A DNA stretch of 64,000 nucleotides from Planctomycetaceae bacterium. Lineage in GTDB: Bacteria; Planctomycetota; Planctomycetia; Planctomycetales; Planctomycetaceae. Below the pieces are notes generated by a model. It made no database searches. It saw only the letters and a list, made by a program, of their open reading frames with translations, and was not told the DNA's origin. The translations under genes and the position numbers were made by a program. The DNA lies in NCBI GenBank assembly GCA_021732415.1, contig JAKFVC010000013.1:1-64000 (forward strand), given 5' to 3'. Numbering within the stretch: the stretch's first letter is position 1; each line of letters starts with the position of its first letter. Positions 17,520 to 26,194 of this stretch are shown here, piece after piece.

Positions 17520-18458
17520 TTAGGGTTGGCGGTGCTTGTTGCGGAGGGTTGCTAATTGCGCGCGGAAGGTGGGGTCGGTTTGTTCTCGGGCTCTGGCTCG
17601 TTTGGCGGTTTCGGTGATGGAACTGCGGGAGACTCCGCCGAAGGTTGTCGCGAGGGTTTCTAGTGACTCGGTGAGGAACTCTCTCGCTAATAAGATTGCT
17701 GCGTCGCGGGCTGTGTGGTTGTGCTGGCCTCGGCGGGTGAGGTCTGGGAGGGTTGTGGCGAACTCGGTGCAGACGGTTTGCAGGATGTCGTCCAGGGTGG
17801 GGTCGGTCGTGGTGAGCGGAGTTAGCCAGGCTTGGCAGTGGCTGATGAATTCGGGGGTGCCCAGGATTCCGGTTTCTTCTGCGGGGAGCAGAGGGTTTGT
17901 GGGTGGTGTGTGCATGCCGGCTTCGACGAAACGCTTGTAGGCGACCCTTGCTGCGGCTTCGCTGCCGGCGAATTCGGCGAGGACTGTTCTTGAATCGAGC
18001 CAGTCTGGTTTTTTTCTGCTGTCGAGATAGAAGTGATAGCTGCTCCACTTGTATTGGAATGGGTCTGGGGTGAGGCCTGCTCGGTACGGATTGAGATGTA
18101 CGTAGCGGCTGAGTTCCCAGGAGTGCGAATCGTTCTCGACGAGGACTGATTTGAAGCGGCCTTGGTAGAGAGGGCCGACTCTTTCGTGACGTTGGTTGAA
18201 GGCTGCGGCGTAGCCTCCGTTGAGGTCTCGCAGGCCTGCGGAGAGATTGGGGTCGGGGGTTCTCAGGTAGATGTGGTAGTGGTTGTCGAGGAGGGCTACG
18301 GCGAAGATTCGCCAGCGGCAACGGAGGGCGACTTCGGTGAAGAGACGCCACCAGTGGCTGCGGTCGTCGTCGTTGAGGACGATGTTGCGCTGCTCGAGGC
18401 CTCTTTGGGTTACGTGATGGAGGCCGTTGGCGATGTCGATTCTGTTGGCGCGGGGCAT
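17520..18458 (-). CDS. RAYT transposase with C-terminal DnaA-like region
   Basis: Y1-type HUH transposase of 312 residues. The N-terminus NGLHHVTQRG, the HxH motif in LLDNHYHIYLRT, FNQRHERVGPLYQGRFKS, and the tyrosine-bearing ELSRYVHLNPYRAGL are classic. The C-terminal ~110 residues (RDAAILLAREFL, FGGVSRSSITETAKRARA) resemble the helical DNA-binding region of DnaA, as in many long RAYTs. Hairpins D and E lie 10 and 25 bp from its two ends, which defines an insertion-like unit. No interruption is seen, so it may be active. Confidence 0.9.
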   Translation of the reverse strand: MPRANRIDIANGLHHVTQRGLEQRNIVLNDDDRSHWWRLFTEVALRCRWRIFAVALLDNHYHIYLRTPDPNLSAGLRDLNGGYAAAFNQRHERVGPLYQGRFKSVLVENDSHSWELSRYVHLNPYRAGLTPDPFQYKWSSYHFYLDSRKKPDWLDSRTVLAEFAGSEAAARVAYKRFVEAGMHTPPTNPLLPAEETGILGTPEFISHCQAWLTPLTTTDPTLDDILQTVCTEFATTLPDLTRRGQHNHTARDAAILLAREFLTESLETLATTFGGVSRSSITETAKRARAREQTDPTFRAQLATLRNKHRQP

Positions 18459-18483
18459 GACTGTTTGCCAAGGTTCTCAGTTT

Positions 18484-18579
18484 GGGGTCGAGCCTTCAAA
18501 TTTCAAAATTGGCCGGTGAGTCGGATTGTACACGAGCGTCGACTGGTTGGCCAATTTTGAAGTTTGAACGCCCGACCCC
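18484..18579. repeat. 96-bp hairpin, family 2, copy E
   Basis: Palindrome 25 bp upstream of the full RAYT start. Its left flank AAGGTTCTCAGTTTGGGG matches the left flank of copy D and the complement of the right flanks of copies A and B. Confidence 0.85.
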
Positions 18580-18671
18580 TCTTTTGGGTTATAATAGCGG
18601 CGAGCTAGCTGCGGCCAGAACTTTGGGTGGGTTCTGCTACTTTATGACGCTCGGGTTTTCGGGATGGCACT

Positions 18672-19748
18672 ATGAATCTGCTGCTGGAGCGACTTCAGAT
18701 TTCACTGCCGATTGTTCAGGCTCCGATGGCCGGGATTTCTACCCCCGAGATGGCGGCGGCTGTGTCGAAGGCGGGGGGGCTGGGTTCGATTGGAGTGGGG
18801 AATGTGAAGGCTGAGGGGGCTCTGCAGCAGATCCGGCGGGTGCGAGAGCTGACCGATCGGCCTTTTAATGTGAATGTGTTCTGTCATCGGCCCGCGGCTG
18901 CGGATATGCAGAAGGAAGGGGACTGGCTGAAATTGCTCCGGCCGCACTTTGAGCGATTTGGGGCTCAGGCGCCTGTGTCCCTGCGGGAGATTTATACCAG
19001 CTTCGTGGCTGATGACGAGATGCAGGCGATGTTGCTGGTGGAGCGGCCGGCTGTGGTGAGTTTTCATTTTGGGTTGCCCTTGGGGGAGTGCCTTGCGGCT
19101 TTGAATGCGGCGGGGATTTTTTTAATGGCGACCGCGACCTCGCTGGCCGAGGGGCGGTTGATTCATGAGGCGGGGATTGATGCGATTGTTGCTCAAGGAT
19201 ATGAGGCGGGGGGACATCGCGGTCTGTTTGAGCCGGAAGTCGCAGATGATTGCCTGGGGACGTTGGCATTAACGCGTCTACTAGTGAGTCGCCTGCCGCT
19301 GCCCGTCATTGCGGCGGGTGGGATCATGGATGGAGCTGGCATCGCGGCGAGTCTGCTGCTAGGAGCCAGTGCGGCTCAGTTGGGGACCGCGTTCATTCTC
19401 TGTCCCGAGTCGGCCGCTGATCCGGGGTATCGGGCCGCTCTGCAGAGTCCGGCGGCGGAGCATACGCGCGTGACTTCGGCGATCTCGGGGAGGCCGGCTC
19501 GTTCGTTGCCGAATCTCTTTACCGCGCTGGGGGAATCGACATCTGTCGCCGCGGTGCCTGCGTATCCTGTTGCCTATGACGCGGCGAAAGCATTACATGC
19601 TGCCGCTAAGGTTCGCGGGGAGTTTGGCTATGGGGCTCAGTGGGCCGGGCAGGGGGCGCCTCAGGCGCGCGCGCTTCCTGCCGGCGAGTTGGTTGGTCGG
19701 TTGCGGGATGAGCTGGAGGCGGCTCTCAAAGCGCATGATCCAGGTTGA
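18672..19748 (+). CDS. nitronate monooxygenase family protein
   Basis: FMN-dependent TIM-barrel protein of 358 residues of the nitronate monooxygenase / 2-nitropropane dioxygenase family, which oxidises alkyl nitronates. Motifs: PIVQAPMAGISTPEMAAAVS, AGGLGSIGVGN, FNVNVFCHRP, VAQGYEAGGHRG (with the catalytic-type His), PVIAAGGIMDGAGIAASLLLGASAAQLGTAF. Length is normal. The true substrate in this organism cannot be told. It begins shortly after hairpin E and ends in hairpin family 1. Confidence 0.9.
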   Translation: MNLLLERLQISLPIVQAPMAGISTPEMAAAVSKAGGLGSIGVGNVKAEGALQQIRRVRELTDRPFNVNVFCHRPAAADMQKEGDWLKLLRPHFERFGAQAPVSLREIYTSFVADDEMQAMLLVERPAVVSFHFGLPLGECLAALNAAGIFLMATATSLAEGRLIHEAGIDAIVAQGYEAGGHRGLFEPEVADDCLGTLALTRLLVSRLPLPVIAAGGIMDGAGIAASLLLGASAAQLGTAFILCPESAADPGYRAALQSPAAEHTRVTSAISGRPARSLPNLFTALGESTSVAAVPAYPVAYDAAKALHAAAKVRGEFGYGAQWAGQGAPQARALPAGELVGRLRDELEAALKAHDPG

Positions 19749-19894
19749 TGGGAGGGCGAGGGACCCAGAGGGTACCCCGCCGAGCCTAAAGCGACCGCAG
19801 GTCGGCGTCCGCCGGAGGCCGCGTTGTTGACGGGCCTCCGGCGGACGCCGAGCTAAAGCTCGTATTAGGCTCGGCGGGAGCCTCGCCCTCCCAT
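19748..19894. repeat. 140-bp hairpin repeat, family 1
   Basis: Complete copy starting inside the last codons of the nitronate monooxygenase gene. It shares the GACCCAGAGGGTACC insertion with the half copy at 196-271. Its strong structure may end transcription of the preceding gene. Confidence 0.85.
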
Positions 19895-20128
19895 GAACCA
19901 TCATGGATAACGCGAAACCTCGCCGATAGATATGACAATATGATGTAAGGTGGTGATCCGTAAGGCATCCCGCTAATTGACCCAAGTTGTCCGGCGTGAT
20001 TATTTCGCCCCGTGCCGCCGAGGGTCGAATTCGGCGCTTGCAATGGGCAACCCGTTTGCTGTACAGTATTTGCGATAGATTTCAGACCTGCGCAGGACTG
20101 AAGAGATTGTCTCGGAGGATCGCTCAAG

Positions 20129-21490
20129 ATGCTCGACTTGCTGGCACGGACGGGAAGTTCTACCTCTGGACTGACTCGGCGACAATGTCTCAGCATTGGT
20201 TCGCTGTGCCTGGGGGGCCTGACGCTGGCCGATCTGTTGCAGGCTCGGGCGGAGAGTCCGGTGCTGCAGCCAGGGGGACGGCGGCAGTCGGGGCAGCGGT
20301 CGGTCATCATGGTCTACCTGCCCGGTGGTGCCAGTCATATCGATATGTACGATCTCAAGCCGCTGGCTCCGGCCGAGTATCGCGGTGAGTTCGACCCGAT
20401 CCGCACGAATGTGGCGGGGATGGATGTCTGTGAACTGCTGCCGGGGCATGCGAAGATCGCCGATAAGTTCTCGATCATTCGCGGGATTCGGACGCAGGGC
20501 AATCATGATCCCACCGAGTTGCTGACCGGTATTCCTGCGGCAGCTTCGGGACGGATTGGTTCGGTGCGGCGGCCGGCGTTTGGTAGCGTGGTCAGCAAGC
20601 TCCGCGGTATCGACGGGCCAATTCCGCCGTATGTCAGTGTGTCGAGCCACAAGCTGCTGGGATCGTACGATGATCCTGAAGAGCCGGCCTACCTGGGTGC
20701 GGCACATCGTCCCGTGACGTTAGGCGGTGAGGTCGGGAAGGACCTCGAGCTGAGCGCCGAGATCAAGGCCCGGTTTGGCGATCGTCGTAGTCTGGTCACG
20801 AACCTGGACCGCTTGCCGAGCAATCTCCCGGGGACGAACTCGTACACGCAGCGTGCCTTGGACATGTTGACGACCACCGCCATTCGCGACGCGCTGGACG
20901 TCACCCGCGAATCGGAAGAGGTCCGCCGGAGTTACGGTGAAGGGTTCGATAAGCGTAATCACGGGATGAATTTTCTAAGAGCCCGGCGTCTCGTCGAGGC
21001 GGGCGTGACGATGGTTTCGGTCGCTGCGCCTTTCGTGGGTGACCAGTTCGGACAGATCTTCGATAACGGCTGGGATACGCACGCTGGGAATTTCGGGCTA
21101 CTCAAGAACAAGCTGCCCATCTATGACCGGGCAGTGACGGCCCTCATCACCGATCTCCATGAGCGCGGCATGCTGGATGACACGGCAGTGGTGATCTGGA
21201 GCGAATTCGGGCGACAGCCACGGATTGGCGATGTGACCCCCGACGGCCGCGGACATTGGCCGAGTGCCAGTTGTGCGTTGATTGCCGGCGGCGGCTTGAA
21301 TATGGGCAAGGTCGTTGGTGAGACGGATGCCCGCGCGGAACGGGCCCGCTTCCGTCCGATCGGGACGCAGGATGTGCTGGCGACGCTGTATCACGTTCTC
21401 GGTATCGACCTGAACCGCACCCTGATCGATCACAACGGCCGCCCGCAGTTCCTGCTCGATCAAGGCAAGCCGCTTGCTGAGCTGGTTTAG
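20129..21490 (+). CDS. DUF1501 Tat-exported sulfatase-like protein
   Basis: Protein of 453 residues of the DUF1501 family, abundant in planctomycetes and related to alkaline phosphatase/sulfatase folds. The Tat-type signal LTRRQCLSIGSLCLGG is followed by VIMVYLPGGASHIDMYDLKP, a WDTHAGNF motif and VVIWSEFGRQPRIG. The function is not established; roles in extracellular polymer breakdown are suggested for the family. GGAGG upstream supports the ATG at 20129. The usual DUF1553 or DUF1549 partner is absent here. Confidence 0.9.
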   Translation: MLDLLARTGSSTSGLTRRQCLSIGSLCLGGLTLADLLQARAESPVLQPGGRRQSGQRSVIMVYLPGGASHIDMYDLKPLAPAEYRGEFDPIRTNVAGMDVCELLPGHAKIADKFSIIRGIRTQGNHDPTELLTGIPAAASGRIGSVRRPAFGSVVSKLRGIDGPIPPYVSVSSHKLLGSYDDPEEPAYLGAAHRPVTLGGEVGKDLELSAEIKARFGDRRSLVTNLDRLPSNLPGTNSYTQRALDMLTTTAIRDALDVTRESEEVRRSYGEGFDKRNHGMNFLRARRLVEAGVTMVSVAAPFVGDQFGQIFDNGWDTHAGNFGLLKNKLPIYDRAVTALITDLHERGMLDDTAVVIWSEFGRQPRIGDVTPDGRGHWPSASCALIAGGGLNMGKVVGETDARAERARFRPIGTQDVLATLYHVLGIDLNRTLIDHNGRPQFLLDQGKPLAELV

Positions 21491-21496
21491 TCAGTG

Positions 21497-21550
21497 CCGT
21501 GGCAGACGCTGCTAGCGTCTGTATGCCGACGCTGGCAGCGTCGGCCACGG
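21497..21550. repeat. inverted repeat after DUF1501 gene
   Basis: CCGTGGCAGACGCTGCTAGC on the left pairs with GCAGCGTCGGCCACGG on the right, with nested smaller stems. It starts six bp after the stop codon and may act as a terminator or REP element. Confidence 0.6.
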
Positions 21551-21622
21551 GGGCGCACCTTAGGTCCAGGCGATCTTGTCTAAGTGGTAGGCAGTCATTG
21601 CAATCATCACGATGGCGGTCGC

Positions 21623-22192
21623 ATGAATATTGTCTATGAGCTGACACCACAGGACTACTTGGCGTTTACGTTGTTTCACGAGCGGCACTCTCCCGCGCTG
21701 CGCCGGCGGCGAATCGCTAACTTGGGGTTCGCCGCGATCGTGATGCTTGGCTTGCCAGCGTTAGTCTTTATCACGAGCAAGAAGCCCTTACTGCAGACCG
21801 CGGCAGATATTTGGCCGCTTCTCACGGGTTTCGTGCTGTCTGCTGTGTGCGTTGGACCTTACGCCAAATGGCGAACCACATACATCTTTAAACGCTTGCT
21901 GAATGAAGGCAACAGCGCGGGCTATTACGGCCGATGCGAGATGACATTAGATACCGATGGAATTCGCGAATCGAAAGCCTCGGGCGAATGTACTCGAAAA
22001 TGGTCCGCGGTCGACAAGGTTGTCTTCACCAACAATCACGTGTTTGTGTACCTATCCGGTGTGGAAGCGTTTGTGATTCCACGGCGTGCGTTAGACGACG
22101 ACGCGTTCTGTGACTTCGTCACGTATATCGCCCAGCATTCGGGTGTCAAAGTGCAACAGGCGTTCGGTGCGAGGTCTCGTCGTCGGCGATAA
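21623..22192 (+). CDS. YcxB-like membrane protein
   Basis: Protein of 189 residues with two membrane segments (about residues 33-51 and 62-82) and a C-terminal YcxB-like domain of the kind seen after two-helix membrane anchors: CEMTLDTDGIRESKASGECTRKWSAVDKVV, followed by YLSGVEAFVIPRRAL. The role of the family is unknown. The start at MNIVYELTPQDYLAF is preferred because this is how the family begins. Confidence 0.75.
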   Translation: MNIVYELTPQDYLAFTLFHERHSPALRRRRIANLGFAAIVMLGLPALVFITSKKPLLQTAADIWPLLTGFVLSAVCVGPYAKWRTTYIFKRLLNEGNSAGYYGRCEMTLDTDGIRESKASGECTRKWSAVDKVVFTNNHVFVYLSGVEAFVIPRRALDDDAFCDFVTYIAQHSGVKVQQAFGARSRRRR

Positions 22193-22281
22193 ATTGAAAA
22201 TCGCTGCTACCTTAAGACTATTTCAGGACTTGACCTCGCTTCCGGCTATAATTGAGGAAGCGGAGTTGAAAGGAGCCTGAA

Positions 22282-22764
22282 ATGAAAATGAAGCTGTCTT
22301 CTACGGCGTTTCCCCCTCAGGGCCCCATCCCGATTGATTATACCGGGGATGGAAAGGACTTGTCGCCCGCGTTGAGTTGGGATCATGCTCATGATGAGAC
22401 CCAGGAGTTCGCACTGATCTGCGATGATCCCGATGCTCCGACGAGTGAGCCGTGGGTTCATTGGGTGGTCTATAAGATTCCCGCCGATTGCCGGTCGCTG
22501 CCGGAAGGTGTTGGTTGCGACTCGGCAACGACACCGTGCGGTGGGCTGTTGCAGGGCCGCAATTCCTGGCCATCCGGGCGTACGACCTGTTATCGCGGTC
22601 CCGAACCGCCGCGGGGGCATGGAGTGCATCATTATCACTTCCGGTTGTACGCGCTCGCTCAGCCGGTGAGTCTGCCGGCGGGGTGCACGAAAGTGGAATT
22701 GTTGCATGCGATCCACGGACACGTTATTGATGTGGCCGAATTGGTCGGGACCTATGAGCGATGA
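22282..22764 (+). CDS. YbhB/YbcL family Raf kinase inhibitor-like protein
   Basis: Phosphatidylethanolamine-binding protein (PEBP) family member, 160 residues. The anion-binding pocket motifs are visible: LSPALSWDHAH, FALICDDPDAPTSEPWVHWVVYKIP, and the histidine-rich PPRGHGVHHYHFRLYAL. Ligand and role in bacteria are unclear. AAAGGAG lies seven bases upstream of the ATG. Its stop overlaps the probable start of the PAC2 gene, so the two are likely co-translated. Confidence 0.93.
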   Translation: MKMKLSSTAFPPQGPIPIDYTGDGKDLSPALSWDHAHDETQEFALICDDPDAPTSEPWVHWVVYKIPADCRSLPEGVGCDSATTPCGGLLQGRNSWPSGRTTCYRGPEPPRGHGVHHYHFRLYALAQPVSLPAGCTKVELLHAIHGHVIDVAELVGTYER

Positions 22765-23764
22765 AGAGCAGCCCTCCCGGAACCGAGACACTCCGCTGGA
22801 TGAGGCATTCATAATGAGTACGGAATTAAAATCACTTCATAAACCGTGGTTGATTGCCGTGTGGCCCGGAATGGGGCAGGTCGCGCTGAGCGCCGGCTAC
22901 TATCTGATGGCTAAGCTGCAGATGAACCTGATCGCGGAATTCTCTCCTAAAGAATTCTTCGAGCTGGAGCATGTGGAAGTCACGGCCGGTTTGATCCGGC
23001 CTGGGCACTTACCCCGCAGTCGGTTGTTCGCCTGGACTGATCCGCAGGGGCAGCATGACATCATCGTATTTATTGGTGAGGCTCAACCGCAGACTGGCAA
23101 GTATCTGTTCTGTCATAGCTTGATTGATCTGGCTCAGAAACTCGGCGTGGAGCGTGTCTTTACTTTCGCGGCGATGGCGACGCAGATGCATCCCGAACAT
23201 ATGTCGCGATTGTTTGGTGCGGCGACCGATGCCGCGGGGCTCGAACAGTTGAAGTCGCTGGGGATCGATCTGCTCGAGGAGGGACACATCGGCGGATTGA
23301 ACGGAGTCCTGCTCGGGGTGGCTGCCGAACGCGGATTGCAGGGGACTTGTCTGCTGGGTGAGATGCCCCACATCTTTGCGCAACTCCCGTTTCCCAAGGC
23401 GTCACTGGCTGTGTTGAGGGTCTTCAGCAGCCTGGCGGGAATTGATCTCGATACGCACGAACTGGTCGAGCAGGCCCGGATCATGGATCATAATCTCGGG
23501 CAGTTGTTGGCTCAGGTCGAAAACGCGATCGAAGAGCGACAGTCGGAAGGGGAAGAGAAGCCCGAGTTTCCCACGGAACCGACGGTCGAAGAGGAACCTG
23601 GCATTGCCCCGCGCGATGAACAACAGATTGAGCAGTTGTTCGCGCAGGCGCGGCGCGACCGTTCCAAGGCCTATGAGCTAAAACGGGAACTGGACCGTCT
23701 GAAAGTCTTCAAGGACTACGAAGACCGTTTCCTGACTCTCTTCCGCAAGCCAGAACCGGAATGA
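22754..23764 (+). CDS. PAC2 family protein
   Basis: Protein of 336 residues with the PAC2 fold (proteasome assembly chaperone 2 family): WLIAVWPGMGQVALSAGYYL, FFELEHVEV, IVFIGEAQPQTGKYLFCHSLIDLA and FTFAAMATQMHP. The C-terminal third is acidic and then helical (AQARRDRSKAYELKRELDRL). Its role in bacteria is unknown. The ATG at 22754 overlaps the PEBP stop; MSTELK at 22814 is an alternative that still includes the whole fold. Confidence 0.85.
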   Translation: MSDEEQPSRNRDTPLDEAFIMSTELKSLHKPWLIAVWPGMGQVALSAGYYLMAKLQMNLIAEFSPKEFFELEHVEVTAGLIRPGHLPRSRLFAWTDPQGQHDIIVFIGEAQPQTGKYLFCHSLIDLAQKLGVERVFTFAAMATQMHPEHMSRLFGAATDAAGLEQLKSLGIDLLEEGHIGGLNGVLLGVAAERGLQGTCLLGEMPHIFAQLPFPKASLAVLRVFSSLAGIDLDTHELVEQARIMDHNLGQLLAQVENAIEERQSEGEEKPEFPTEPTVEEEPGIAPRDEQQIEQLFAQARRDRSKAYELKRELDRLKVFKDYEDRFLTLFRKPEPE

Positions 23765-24010
23765 TTTGCAACGGGCAGTCTGCACCAAAATCTCGGGGAA
23801 CGGCGTCTCAGTTGCGCGAATCAATCCTGTGGCGATGCTTTTCTGGCTGTGTCCCCGGTGATGTTGGAGTGCCCACATCGTAAAGCGAGAGCCGTTCGAC
23901 TGGAACCTGACGAACCACGAGGGATGGGAAGGGAATCGCAGGTGCGCCAAGAAGGGACGCCAAAACGGAAATGGAGAACTTGGAGTAGAACTCGTCTCTC
24001 CAGGAACGAA

Positions 24011-24044
24011 AAAAGGACTTACGATTTTTATCGCAAGTCCTTTT
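24011..24044 (-). terminator. terminator of tRNA-Leu remnant
   Basis: AAAAGGACTTACGAT (24011-24025) and its complement (24030-24044, one mismatch) enclose TTTT. On the minus strand the stem is followed by TTTTTT and then CGTTCC, a typical Rho-independent terminator, nine bp from the 3' end of the tRNA sequence. Confidence 0.8.
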
Positions 24045-24053
24045 CTACCAGAG

Positions 24054-24110
24054 TGCCGAAGGCGGGAGTCGAACCCGCACGAGGAGTAAACCTCGCTGGA
24101 TTTTGAATCC
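24054..24110 (-). tRNA. tRNA-Leu(CAA) 3' fragment, probable att site
   Basis: On the minus strand this gives the anticodon loop with CAA (24103-24105), a leucine-type long variable arm (GAGGTTTACTCCTC), T-arm GCGGGTTCGACTCCCGC, the acceptor strand CTTCGGC and discriminator A. The expected 5' acceptor GCCGAAG and D-arm are absent beyond about 24111, and the two outer pairs of the anticodon stem do not form. It is not a functional gene as it stands. It fits an attachment-site remnant left by integration at the anticodon/3' half of a tRNA-Leu gene. Confidence 0.75.
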
Positions 24111-24393
24111 GCCACGTGTCCCATGGCACTGGCATTGATCGAATGTTGCAATCGCATTTAACTTAGTGATGGCGAAGCTCCTTACGTCGCGAAGCTTCAC
24201 TGCTTGAATTGTAGTAACATTGGGGTGACATTTCCAGTATGTGCAGAAGAATTGCAGAGGTTTCTGCAGTCTGGCTGCCCTCGGTTCGCCTCCACGTTGG
24301 GAATCGAGACTCGGCGTCCATGAGTAAGTAAGCCCAGCAGTGAGGAGGGCAATCAGTGTGAGTGGACCAACCCGTCGACGACTTAATCACAAG

Positions 24394-25188
24394 TTAGTTT
24401 TCGTCTATCTTGACCGAAATCAGTCCCGAGAACTGGGACTCGATCATTTTGGCGGTCAAGACGCCGTACTTGTCCTTTATGAATCGCCAGAGTGCCTTGG
24501 AGTCGCGACGGTCTACATCGCCATCAATCACTAACGCGCGTTCTGACGCTTCCAATTTCAGTGGATCCCAAACTGCCGTACCGAACATTTTGTATAACTT
24601 GGATCGACGAAATTCTTGCAATTTGGGGCTGAAGTTGTTTACGCAGAGCCGGCCGCCATTCTCACCGGACAGGATCACAGCATCGATGGATGGCATCCCG
24701 AACATTTCGTTGAACTGGTAGTAGAAACATGGTTTAGTTCCGAGGACTGTGCCGTTTGAAGCGTGCGTCGTCAGCGTAACCATCCCATAAATTGTGCGTT
24801 CAAGCTGCTCAAATTGAAAACTTGAGTCCTCGTGAAGACAGGAGATCCAAACGATACGGAAATCAGCAGGTTCCGGAGTTTCACAAAGTTGCGTTGCGGC
24901 ATCTCGAACGATTTTTGAGAGACCGTTCCGTCGCTCAATGATTCGTCCGGCTGTCGCAATCCCCTTCTCTGCAGCTTCGTCCACAAACTCTTGGAACTCC
25001 AGACCCGCCTGCTTCTCTTTCACCTCTACGAGGTATCTGGACGGGGCAAACTCGATCAGAAAGTCTGCGGTACGTCCGAGTGATTCTCGCTCCAAAAGCC
25101 GAGTTACCGTGAATCCTTCAGATTCACAGACAGCACGAAAGTGCCGTTCCGCGTAGTTTTCCTTTGACACGCGATGGTCCCTTTCCAT
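24394..25188 (-). CDS. PD-(D/E)XK nuclease-like protein
   Basis: Protein of 264 residues with no family I can name. The region ESLGRTADFLIEFAPSRYLVEVKEKQ has the Asp...Glu-x-Lys spacing of PD-(D/E)XK nucleases, preceded by a helix containing ENYAERHF. The remainder is alpha/beta with no further motif. The ATG at 25188 is chosen; an upstream in-frame GTG at 25287 would add a serine-rich extension. It is the first gene inside the presumed element boundary, so it may be accessory cargo or a degraded defence gene. Confidence 0.55.
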   Translation of the reverse strand: MERDHRVSKENYAERHFRAVCESEGFTVTRLLERESLGRTADFLIEFAPSRYLVEVKEKQAGLEFQEFVDEAAEKGIATAGRIIERRNGLSKIVRDAATQLCETPEPADFRIVWISCLHEDSSFQFEQLERTIYGMVTLTTHASNGTVLGTKPCFYYQFNEMFGMPSIDAVILSGENGGRLCVNNFSPKLQEFRRSKLYKMFGTAVWDPLKLEASERALVIDGDVDRRDSKALWRFIKDKYGVLTAKMIESQFSGLISVKIDEN

Positions 25189-25478
25189 CTCAAAATTGAT
25201 TGTGCTGCTAGAGCTGTCCGTCACTGCGGCTGGCAGAACTCCGCTCATAGCCACAGATGAAACAATCCTGGCCGCGGTAATCGGCACGTTCGAATCGTAT
25301 CACAAGCCATGAACGCGGACACTGCAATCATTCGGTTGATCAAAAGGCCGGGATTCGAAAACACGGCAATCGCGTTCAATCTCTCGACAACAATAATGTT
25401 GTTCCACGCCGTGGCAGCCAGCAATAGTTGGTGACTCCTGAGATTGCGAATCCGGGACGCCATCTAGGTTGGCGGACA

Positions 25479-25781
25479 CTACCGATGTACGGGGAGCAAT
25501 CCTTCGTTGCGAAATCTCACGAGTTCTTGTCGCGAAATCATCCATTCCTGAAACCGTCCCCGTCCGCACCGTCGCTTCTCCGCACGGATTCTTCCCAGTC
25601 GGCACCACTCGCGGACAGTGAACTCGGCTTTACCGAGCATCTCGGCCGCTTCACTTGTCGAATAGTAGTCCTTGCACAATTTCTCAGTGATTAAAGTGCT
25701 GAGCAATTCTTCGATCTTTGATAGTCGCTGGATGAATATCAGTAATTGGTCGGTCTCCACATCGATCTCCTCTCGTACCAC
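25479..25781 (-). CDS. excisionase-like HTH protein
   Basis: A 100-residue protein with an N-terminal helix (LLIFIQRLSKIEELLSTLI) that could dimerise, then a MerR/excisionase-type winged HTH: YYSTSEAAEMLGKAEFTVREWCRLGRIRA and WMISRQELVRFR. Such proteins act as recombination directionality factors or regulators. Three TGTCAGC repeats lie about 95-123 bp upstream of its start and may be its binding sites. No integrase gene is adjacent. Confidence 0.75.
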   Translation of the reverse strand: MVREEIDVETDQLLIFIQRLSKIEELLSTLITEKLCKDYYSTSEAAEMLGKAEFTVREWCRLGRIRAEKRRCGRGRFQEWMISRQELVRFRNEGLLPVHR

Positions 25782-25875
25782 GCTTCAGTTGTTTTGCATT
25801 TCCCGCACATTGATAGCTCGCGCCCCAAAGTCCAGACGCACAATCGCTGGCCTGGTTCCTCCGAGAGAGCACGAA

Positions 25876-25904
25876 TGTCAGCGGATTGTCAGCGACCTGT
25901 CAGC
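25876..25904. promoter_or_regulatory. three TGTCAGC direct repeats, 11-bp spacing
   Basis: TGTCAGC begins at 25876, 25887 and 25898, a spacing of exactly 11 bp, about one helical turn. It lies in the 413-bp gap between the HTH gene at 25479 and the membrane protein gene at 26195, where it could bind a regulator on one DNA face. The rest of the gap shows no gene. Confidence 0.55.
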
Positions 25905-26194
25905 CGGAGTTCAGTGTCATTCACGGCGTCGAACGAATTTGAATGACTGGAACCCAATCATCGGACGTCGGATCGGTCCTGGTTTGTCGAACAGTCTGCC
26001 GGGAATCAAGACGATGTGGAGCGTGCCCTCAACGAGAAACTGGCCATCACATCGATGAGGCCAACTTTCACTCGAGCGCAGATCGACATTCCAGATGGTG
26101 ATCAGTCTCGACGAGTTCGGACATTGATCAGATCAAAAATACCCGTGGGCCGGCCAGAAACACCGCGTTCATAGGCGAAGCACTAACTAACACA

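Noticed and set aside
17407-18471. 354-codon frame overlapping the RAYT on the same strand
   Set aside because: It is the +1 shadow of the RAYT gene, rich in Arg, Pro and Ser, and lacks any motif; the RAYT frame has clear HUH and tyrosine motifs.
24054-24135. Intact tRNA-Leu gene
   Set aside because: The 3' half is good but no 5' acceptor strand GCCGAAG or D-arm pairs with it.
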